Source of the DNA: Tropicimonas sp. IMCC6043
Lineage (GTDB): Bacteria > Pseudomonadota > Alphaproteobacteria > Rhodobacterales > Rhodobacteraceae
Length of the DNA: 64,000 nt
Direction: 5' to 3'
Assembly: GCF_004146235.1 (NCBI RefSeq)
Contig: NZ_SELO01000022.1
Location: 1 to 64,000, forward strand
The translations under genes were made by a program, and so were the position numbers. Shown here in pieces: positions 58,142-64,000 of the stretch (position 1 is its first letter; every line of letters begins with the position of its first letter). The notes under the pieces are model-generated. The model saw only the letters and a list, made by a program, of their open reading frames with translations, had not been told where the DNA came from and made no database searches.

Positions 58142-59056
58142 TCAGACTGTCGGGAACGCTGCCCGGATCTGTGCGAGCGTGATCTCGTCTGTGACCGCGA
58201 ACCGGCTGGCATAGCGGGTCTTGAAGCTGACCCGGCCGCGCCGTTTGCCGAAATTCTCGCCATGGTTGATGACGTAGAGCGCCGCCTCCTGATGCAGTGG
58301 CGTCAGCGGACGGCCGGCGAGCCGGGCAAGATACGGGAAGGTGCGGTGCTCATGGGCGGTGACCGCGGCCAGGAACTCGGCGTCGCGGTGGTCGCGGGAG
58401 AAATCGAACCGGAAGGCGGCACAGCTGCCGCACATTTTCCAGAACGCCTTGCGCCCCGGAGCGCGCAGCGTCTGCGGGGCGCAGAGGCCGACGGTGCGGT
58501 TCTCTGCGTCGAGCACCCAGCCGCGGGTGACGAGATAGCCGCCGCGGCTCCTACGTTCCACCATCTCGGCCACCGCGCCCGGGGCGAGCAGGTCGTCGGC
58601 GTCGAAGGGCATGGCGTAGCCCGACCCCACGCCCAGCTCGGGCAGCGCCTTGCAGAGCGTTTCCAGCTTGGCCCATTTGTCGTTGCCCTGGAACGGCCGC
58701 GTGAAGGGCAGGAAGCGAACCCTGTCGTCGAAGTCCAAGCCGCCCGGTCGGTCCTGGCCGCAGATCGCCACCTTCCAGCGGGACGAGGTCTGGCGGCGGA
58801 AGCTCGCGAGCGTATCCGCAAGCCGCGCCTCCACGGCGCACCAGTCGCTGACATGATGCCGGCCGACCAGCGGTATGAGAAACACCACTTCAGGGTCCGA
58901 GACCGGGCCCGGGCGGGCATGGGCGCGGCGTTCCAGCGCCAGCTCCTCGGACCATTGCGTTGCGAGATTTTCGTAAGTCCAGCGAGGCCCGAGCGTCCTT
59001 GCCGCAAGGCAGGTCAGCGCGCGGCGGGTCTTCGGCGTGGCGGGTACCTGTGCCAT
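58142..59056 (-). CDS. Glycosyltransferase-like protein (family 2-type fold)
   Basis: The 304-residue protein has VVFLIPLVGRHHVSDW, TLASFRRQTSSRWKVAICGQDRPG (a GT2-like sugar-nucleotide region) and GYAMPFDADDLLAPGAV with a DxD-type DADD. CAAFRFDFSRDHRDAEFLAAVTAHEHRTFPY and the late HQEAALYVINHGENFGKRRG are conserved blocks. No membrane helices. Substrate unknown. It ends 8 bp from the convergent GntR gene. Confidence 0.75.
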   Translation of the reverse strand: MAQVPATPKTRRALTCLAARTLGPRWTYENLATQWSEELALERRAHARPGPVSDPEVVFLIPLVGRHHVSDWCAVEARLADTLASFRRQTSSRWKVAICGQDRPGGLDFDDRVRFLPFTRPFQGNDKWAKLETLCKALPELGVGSGYAMPFDADDLLAPGAVAEMVERRSRGGYLVTRGWVLDAENRTVGLCAPQTLRAPGRKAFWKMCGSCAAFRFDFSRDHRDAEFLAAVTAHEHRTFPYLARLAGRPLTPLHQEAALYVINHGENFGKRRGRVSFKTRYASRFAVTDEITLAQIRAAFPTV

Positions 59057-59062
59057 GGATCG

Positions 59063-59563
59063 TTACCCCCTCGCAGGAAGGTATCGCGCCAGCTCGCCAT
59101 AGAGGTCAACGCGCTCATCGTCGCTGAGGAAGGCGCCGATCTCGACCTCGCGCCCGCCGCCCTTTAGCGTCACATAGTTCGCCACCGGACCGCCTGTCTC
59201 GTGCAGCGTCACTTCGACCCAGTGCGGGTTGGCGTCCCAGGCCTGCATCGGCCTGCGGCGGCTGTGCTGTTCCAGCCGCACGCGGTCCTCCCAGATGCGC
59301 AGTTCCTCCAGCACCTCGCCATCCCGGTAGGACCGCTCGAGCGCCCAGTAGAGCAACGCCAGAGTTCCCATCAGGAACGGCAGAAGCCCCCAGAGGACCG
59401 GCGTGCCGATCGCCGGATAGAGCGGCACCAGCAGCAGCAGGAAAGTGAGGCCGATGAACAGGACGAAACCGCGGCGTGGCAGGGACCGGTGCGGCCAGAG
59501 ATGCAGCTCGTGCTTTGGCGGCGCGGGGTCGGCCGGGTCGGGGGCGATCCATTGGTAGGGCAA
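59063..59563 (-). CDS. DUF2244 membrane protein
   Basis: The 166-residue protein starts with a soluble part, has two adjacent hydrophobic helices (GFVLFIGLTFLLLLVPLYPAIG and VLWGLLPFLMGTLALLYWAL) and a C-terminal soluble domain ending LYGELARYLPARG. DUF2244 genes commonly lie next to cytochrome oxidase genes in Alphaproteobacteria. A TTG start at 59563 with AGGAC upstream gives the family length; other upstream starts lack family sequence. Confidence 0.75.
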   Translation of the reverse strand: MPYQWIAPDPADPAPPKHELHLWPHRSLPRRGFVLFIGLTFLLLLVPLYPAIGTPVLWGLLPFLMGTLALLYWALERSYRDGEVLEELRIWEDRVRLEQHSRRRPMQAWDANPHWVEVTLHETGGPVANYVTLKGGGREVEIGAFLSDDERVDLYGELARYLPARG

Positions 59564-59636
59564 GACGTGTCCTGGGAAAGTCTGTGGCAGGCGGTGCGCG
59601 GCGCGGGACCGGCAACAGCGCGCGCCGGGCGGTGCT

Positions 59637-59670
59637 GAAACGAAAAGAGCCCCGGCGCGTCCGCCGGGGC
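59637..59670 (-). terminator. Rho-independent terminator after ctaD
   Basis: GCCCCGGCG (59649-59657) pairs with CGCCGGGGC (59662-59670) over a 4-nt loop. On the minus strand it is followed by TCTTTTCGTTT. It lies between ctaD and the DUF2244 gene. Confidence 0.85.
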
Positions 59671-59693
59671 CCTCCGATCTCGTCAGACCGCGG

Positions 59694-61367
59694 TCAGTGG
59701 GCGTGGCCCTTGTCCCAGTCCTCCTGGCGGGGCAGCGTCTCGAACGTGTGCTCCGGCGGCGGGCAGGGCAGGGTCCATTCCAGCGTGTCCGCGTGCTCGT
59801 TCCAGTAGTTCGCTTCGGTGATCTTCTGACCGTGCCGCAGCGTGGCCCAGACGATGTAGAAGAACAGCAGGAACGACGCAAAGGACAGGAAGGCGCCCAG
59901 CGACGACACGTAGTTCCAGGTGGCGAAGGCCTCCGGATAGTCGATGTAGCGGCGCGGCATGCCCTGGCGGCCGAGGAAGTGCTGCGGGAAGAAGGTCAGG
60001 TTCACGCCGATGAAGAACAGCCAGAAGTGGACCTTGCCAAGAAACTCGGGGTATTGCCGCCCCGACATCTTGCCGATGTAGAAGTAGATCCCGGCAAAGA
60101 TCGTGAACGCCGCGCCCATCGACATCGTGTAGTGGAAATGCGCCACCACGTAGTAGGTGTCGTGATAGGCCCGGTCGATGCCGGCCTGGCTCAGCACGAT
60201 GCCGGTCACGCCGCCGATGGTAAAGAGCAGCAGGAAGCCCATGGCGAAGAGCATGGGGGTCTTGAACTCGATCGAGCCGCCCCACATCGTGGCGATCCAG
60301 CTGAACACCTTGATCCCCGTCGGGACCGCGATGACCATCGTCGCCAGCATGAAATAGCTCTGCTGGGAGAGCGACATGCCAACCGTATACATGTGGTGCG
60401 CCCAGACGACGAAGCCCAGAACACCGATCGCGACCATGGCGTAGACCATCGGCAAATAGCCGAAGATCGGCTTGCGCGAAAAGGTCGCGATGACGTGGCT
60501 GGCGATGCCGAAGCCCGGCACGATCACGATGTAGACCTCGGGATGGCCGAAGAACCACAGGATGTGCTGGTAGAGAATCGGGTCGCCGCCGCCGGCCGGG
60601 TCGAAGAAGGTGGTGCCGAAATTGCGGTCGGTCAGCAGCATGGTGATGGCGCCGGCCAGCACGGGCAGGGACAGCAGGATCAGCCAGGCGGTGACGAAGA
60701 TCGACCAGGAGAAGAGCGGCACCTTGTGCAGCGTCATGCCCGGCGCGCGCATGTTGAGGAAGGTCGTGATCATGTTGATCGCGCCGAGGATCGAGGAGGC
60801 GCCGGAGACGTGGACGGCGAAGATCGCCAGGTCCATCGAGAAGCCCCCTTCGCGCACCGAGAGCGGCGGGTAGAGCACCCAGCCCACGCCCGAGCCGAGC
60901 TGGCCGTTGCCGCCGGGGCTCAGCACCGAGGAGACCGCGAGGCAGCACCCGGCGAAATAGAGCCAGAAACTCAGGTTGTTGAGCCGCGGAAACGCCATGT
61001 CGGGCGCGCCGATCTGCAACGGCATGAAATAGTTGCCGAAGCCGCCGAAGAGCGCCGGGATCACGACGAAGAACATCATCAGGATGCCATGCGCGGTGAT
61101 CAGAACGTTCCAGATATGGCCGTTCGGCGTGCAGTCGTCGGTCGAACTGGCGAAGAGCCGGAAGCCCTCGAGGCACATGTGCTGGACCCCGGGGGTCATC
61201 AGCTCGATGCGCATCAGCAAGGTGAAGAAAACGGCGATGAAGCCCACGGCGGCCGAGGTCACCAGGTAGAGAATCCCGATGTCCTTGTGGTTGGTGGACA
61301 TGAACCAGCGGGTGAAGAATCCCCGCTCGTCCTCATGGTCATGCCCATGAATGGCAGCATCGGCCAT
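59694..61367 (-). CDS. ctaD: aa3-type cytochrome c oxidase subunit I
   Basis: The 557-residue heme-copper oxidase subunit reduces oxygen to water. It has about 12 hydrophobic helices, the opening [15 protein letters not shown], the low-spin heme ligand His in [36 protein letters not shown] with the Cu-B His, Glu and cross-linked Tyr, [10 protein letters not shown] (Cu-B His pair), and the K-channel Lys in [16 protein letters not shown] 61367 is the family start. Subunits II and III are not adjacent. Confidence 0.97.
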   Translation of the reverse strand: MADAAIHGHDHEDERGFFTRWFMSTNHKDIGILYLVTSAAVGFIAVFFTLLMRIELMTPGVQHMCLEGFRLFASSTDDCTPNGHIWNVLITAHGILMMFFVVIPALFGGFGNYFMPLQIGAPDMAFPRLNNLSFWLYFAGCCLAVSSVLSPGGNGQLGSGVGWVLYPPLSVREGGFSMDLAIFAVHVSGASSILGAINMITTFLNMRAPGMTLHKVPLFSWSIFVTAWLILLSLPVLAGAITMLLTDRNFGTTFFDPAGGGDPILYQHILWFFGHPEVYIVIVPGFGIASHVIATFSRKPIFGYLPMVYAMVAIGVLGFVVWAHHMYTVGMSLSQQSYFMLATMVIAVPTGIKVFSWIATMWGGSIEFKTPMLFAMGFLLLFTIGGVTGIVLSQAGIDRAYHDTYYVVAHFHYTMSMGAAFTIFAGIYFYIGKMSGRQYPEFLGKVHFWLFFIGVNLTFFPQHFLGRQGMPRRYIDYPEAFATWNYVSSLGAFLSFASFLLFFYIVWATLRHGQKITEANYWNEHADTLEWTLPCPPPEHTFETLPRQEDWDKGHAH

Positions 61368-61736
61368 GCGTAACCTCCGGAAGTTGTCCTGTTTCTTGTG
61401 GCACACCTCTTCCGTGGCGTGCCCGCGTGTCCGGGGGCCACCCTAGGGGCTGCCGAAGGGACCGGCAACATTCAATGTGGCTAATACGAAACATTATTGC
61501 GGATGCGGAATATCGCCGACACGCCGCGTGGCGTCCGTCGGCAGACCGATCAAGGTCCCGCCGTCACCGTCTCGGCACGTCGCCGCGCCAATTCGGCCAC
61601 GACCGTTCGGTATCCCCGAAACAACCAGTCCCGACCGCCGCCTCGGGGAGTGAATGTCATTTCCTCTTCGGAATCGACCGGATTCGGGCTTAGTATGGGG
61701 GCGATATTTTAGTCATGGGTAACCGGGAGTAGTCAG
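61368..61736. other. 369-bp divergent region between ctaD and the peptidoglycan-binding gene
   Basis: No supported gene. It should hold the promoters of ctaD (minus) and the next gene (plus). I see no clear FNR box, hairpin or -35/-10 pair. Confidence 0.5.
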
Positions 61737-63077
61737 ATGCGCCGAATGATCCTTGTCCTTCTCGTCACCGCCCTCGCGTTTGTCGCCGCGCCGCCGCCCG
61801 AGGCCCGCGCCGATGCGGGAGACGCGATCGCAGGCGCGATCGTCGGCGGAATCATCGGAAATGCGATCGCCCGCGACCAGGCGCGCAAGAGGACCTACAC
61901 GACCAAGCGAACCTACAGCACGAGCTCGGTTTCCTCTGCGCAGCGGGCCGAGAACCGGTCTGTCCAGAACGCGCTGAACTATTTCGGCTTCAATGCCGGC
62001 GGCGCTGACGGGTCCATCGGGCCCCGGACCCGCGCCGCGATCTCGACCTACCAGGCGCATCTCGGCTACGTGCCGACCGGGCAACTCACCCAATACGAGA
62101 AAGACTTCCTTCTGACGTCGCATAACCGCGCGCTCGCCGGTGGCCCGGCCACCAACCAGATGATCGCCGCCAACCCGATGGGAACGCGGGGACTGTTGCT
62201 CGTCTACCGCGACCAGGCGGCCGGTCTCGCCACTGGGGCCGCGCCTGTACCGTCCGCGCCCTCGGTGAACGTGACCGTGTCGCCGCAGATGGCGGCGCAG
62301 CCCACTGCTCCGGCCGCTCAGGCGACCACTGCTTCGGCGGGCGATGCGGCGACGCCGCAAATGCCGAGCTTCCTTGGCCAGGCCGAGGCCCGCTCGCTGG
62401 CCTCGCATTGCAACGCGGTCAACCTGATGACCAATGCCAAGGGTGGCTTCACCACGCTCGATGCGATGTCCGACCCGACGATCGCGCTGAACGAGCAGTT
62501 TTGCCTCGCCCGCACCTATGCGATCGCGCAGAGCGAGAAGCTGGCGTCGCAGGTCGCCGGTGCGACGCCGGCGCAGATAACCCAGCAATGCAAGCAGCTC
62601 GCGCCGCTGCTGCGCGAGCAGGTGGCCTCGATCTCGGTCAATGACCGCCTGGCGGTGACCGACAAGGTCTCGGCCTTCATCCTGACGACCGGCATGCCGC
62701 CGGCGCAGGTCGCGCAGACAGCACGGATCTGCCTTGGCGACGGCTACCGGGTGGACGACATGGAGGTCGCGCTGGCCTCGGCGCTGATCCTGGTGGTGCT
62801 GGGCGAGCCGGCCTATTCGGAGCTTCTGGGCCATCACCTGGCCGAGGGGTTCGGTGCCTCGAAGCGGGTCGATCTCGCCTATGGCTGGTATCAGGCGAGC
62901 GCCGACGCGCTGGCGCGCGGTGCGGTGCCCGTCTTCGCGCCGCAGCAGCAGGGGCGCACCGAGTTGATCCTGACCGCGGCGAGCGAGATCCGGGGCGGCG
63001 CGACGGCGCAGCCGGCCATCGGAACAGGGCAGCCGCAGGCGACCTCGCCGATTCCGGCCTTCGACATCGCGCAATAG
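61737..63077 (+). CDS. Secreted protein with glycine zipper and peptidoglycan-binding domain
   Basis: The 446-residue protein has a signal peptide (MRRMILVLLVTALAFVAAPPPEARA), a glycine-zipper segment (GDAIAGAIVGGIIGNAIARDQ), then a peptidoglycan_binding_1 domain at about residues 73-125 (VQNALNYFGFNAGGADGSIGPRTRAAISTYQ). The C-terminal ~240 residues are Ala-rich helices with no recognised fold; two Cys lie at CNAVNLM and CLARTYA. It probably acts in the periplasm at the cell wall. ATG 61737 follows GGGAG. Confidence 0.8.
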   Translation: MRRMILVLLVTALAFVAAPPPEARADAGDAIAGAIVGGIIGNAIARDQARKRTYTTKRTYSTSSVSSAQRAENRSVQNALNYFGFNAGGADGSIGPRTRAAISTYQAHLGYVPTGQLTQYEKDFLLTSHNRALAGGPATNQMIAANPMGTRGLLLVYRDQAAGLATGAAPVPSAPSVNVTVSPQMAAQPTAPAAQATTASAGDAATPQMPSFLGQAEARSLASHCNAVNLMTNAKGGFTTLDAMSDPTIALNEQFCLARTYAIAQSEKLASQVAGATPAQITQQCKQLAPLLREQVASISVNDRLAVTDKVSAFILTTGMPPAQVAQTARICLGDGYRVDDMEVALASALILVVLGEPAYSELLGHHLAEGFGASKRVDLAYGWYQASADALARGAVPVFAPQQQGRTELILTAASEIRGGATAQPAIGTGQPQATSPIPAFDIAQ

Positions 63078-63147
63078 CGGGGAGCGGCCACCATCCGGTG
63101 AATTTCCGGGAGTTGGCCGCTCCGCGGCTGCACCCTCTTGAAGCCTT

Positions 63148-63186
63148 TGAGACGGCGGTCCGCCCCTTCGGTGGCCCGCCGTCTCA
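63148..63186. terminator. Bidirectional terminator between the peptidoglycan-binding gene and lipB
   Basis: TGAGACGGCGG (63148-63158) pairs perfectly with CCGCCGTCTCA (63176-63186), with a further 5-bp inner stem in the loop. It spans the lipB stop codon (63184-63186). No T-run, but the stem is strong and the genes converge. Confidence 0.65.
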
Positions 63187-63852
63187 GTCTGCGTGCGCCG
63201 CCGGGTCTGGCAGCGCCGCCTCGAACGTGGCGCGCAGGGCGACGTCGAGGTCGTCCATTGTCACCGGGAGGCCGAGATCGACGAGGCTGGTCACCCCGTG
63301 CCCGGTGATCCCGCAGGGCACGATGCCGTCGAAATGGGAAAGCTCCGGTTCGACATTGATCGAGATGCCGTGAAAGCTCACCCATTTCCGGAGACGGATG
63401 CCGATGGCGGCGATCTTGTCCTCGCGCGGCGACCCGTCGGGAAGCGGCGCCTTTTCCGGCCGTGCCACCCAGACGCCGACGCGCCCGGGCCGGATCTCGC
63501 CCTTGACGTTGAAGCGGTCGAGCGTGGCGATCACCCAGCTCTCCAGCGCCTCGACGAAAGCGCGGATGTCGCGGCCGCGTCGGTTGAGCTCCAGCATGAC
63601 ATAGACGACGCGCTGTCCGGGCCCATGATAAGTGTATTGTCCGCCGCGCTTGCTGGGATAAACGGGAAAGCGATTGGGATCGCGCAGATCCTCGATCCGC
63701 GCCGAGGTGCCGGCGGTATAGAGCGGCGGGTGCTCGAGCAGCCAGATCGCCTCGTCCTCGGCACCGGCATGAATTGCGGCAACGCGGCGCTCCATCTCGG
63801 CAACGGCCGCCTCGTAGGGAACCAGTCCCGGGCTCGTGATCCACTCCACCAT
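63184..63852 (-). CDS. lipB: Octanoyl-[acyl-carrier-protein] protein N-octanoyltransferase
   Basis: The 222-residue enzyme transfers octanoyl groups from ACP to lipoyl domains; LipA then adds sulfur. It has [29 protein letters not shown], the [22 protein letters not shown] block, [20 protein letters not shown] with the catalytic Lys, and [16 protein letters not shown] with the active-site Cys. It should supply lipoyl groups for SucB at 13.2 kb. ATG 63852 is the family start. Confidence 0.96.
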   Translation of the reverse strand: MVEWITSPGLVPYEAAVAEMERRVAAIHAGAEDEAIWLLEHPPLYTAGTSARIEDLRDPNRFPVYPSKRGGQYTYHGPGQRVVYVMLELNRRGRDIRAFVEALESWVIATLDRFNVKGEIRPGRVGVWVARPEKAPLPDGSPREDKIAAIGIRLRKWVSFHGISINVEPELSHFDGIVPCGITGHGVTSLVDLGLPVTMDDLDVALRATFEAALPDPAAHAD

Positions 63853-63926
63853 GACGTCCCTCTTCCATGTGGCCGCACCGGATGTGGACCATCCGGCCGC
63901 ACGGGGCAAGCCCTGTGGCGGCCGTG

Positions 63927-64000
63927 TCAGGGAATGGCCTGAACCAGCGCGCGCGTCAGGGGCAGGGGCAGAAGCCTGCGTGCCGCGCTGACCGTCAGGT
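63927..64000 (-). CDS. C-terminal end of an unidentified gene cut by the window edge
   Basis: A frame open to the window end reads [23 protein letters not shown] before a TGA at 63927-63929. Only 24 codons are visible. The Leu/Pro/Arg-rich end gives no family. It lies upstream of lipB on the same strand. Confidence 0.4.
   Translation of the reverse strand, partial: LTVSAARRLLPLPLTRALVQAIP

Overview
The window reads as chromosomal DNA of a high-GC alphaproteobacterium, most likely Rhodobacterales/Rhodobacteraceae. Support comes from the cell-cycle regulator gcrA, paired cysteine-motif DUF6455 genes behind an FNR-type box, a sucCDAB-lpd operon with an inserted STAS-like gene, a short class I ketol-acid reductoisomerase, a Mur-type palindrome before a sitABCD Mn/Fe importer, CIRCE-controlled groESL and an aa3 oxidase subunit I followed by DUF2244. 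No rRNA, complete tRNA, CRISPR array or prophage was seen.

Layout. 1-966: the 3' end of a group II intron (domains V and VI) sitting in the 3' part of an IS6-family transposase gene, the only clearly mobile DNA. 1.3-7.7 kb: complex I accessory subunit, sitABCD importer, SulP transporter. 8-17.1 kb: TCA operon sucC-sucD-sucA-sucB-STAS-like-lpd behind a striking double palindrome. 17.3-30.3 kb: mostly minus-strand housekeeping genes (prs, GT-C membrane protein, methyltransferase, LysE exporter, threonine aldolase, GNAT, ycgN, ribF, MaoC, two phosphatase-type proteins including an Mn-dependent pyrophosphatase, Stf0 sulfotransferase) with an isomerase/tag pair on the plus strand. 30.3-33.2 kb: small-ORF region and groESL. 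33.3-38.6 kb: bactofilin-like membrane protein, NUDIX gene with an apparent CTG start, FNR-box operon (two DUF6455 genes and an IMPACT-family gene), orphan TadE/TadG. 38.6-43.5 kb: rimO, ABC-2 exporter genes and gcrA. 43.8-49.9 kb: argD-argF, SnoaL-like protein, folB fusion, folP, glmM. 49.9-59.6 kb: outer-membrane protein, zinc peptidase, ilvC with two tandem Lrp genes, GGDEF protein, ubiH-type hydroxylase, HAD nucleotidase, GntR regulator, glycosyltransferase, DUF2244. 59.7-64 kb: ctaD, peptidoglycan-binding secreted protein, lipB and the tail of one more minus-strand gene.

The genes mostly serve central metabolism and respiration: 2-oxoglutarate dehydrogenase and succinyl-CoA synthetase feed the respiratory chain (complex I subunit, ubiquinone hydroxylase, aa3 oxidase) and LipB is expected to lipoylate the two lipoyl domains of SucB. 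Manganese import (sit) and the Mn-dependent pyrophosphatase suggest manganese dependence. No unmistakable new defence or biosynthetic system was found. The most interesting signals are the double palindrome before sucC, the FNR-box DUF6455/IMPACT unit, the STAS-like protein inside the 2-oxoglutarate dehydrogenase operon, the DtxR-like tail of SitC, the FolB fusion, and the intron inside the transposase. All functions are inferred by reading sequence only; no database search was run.
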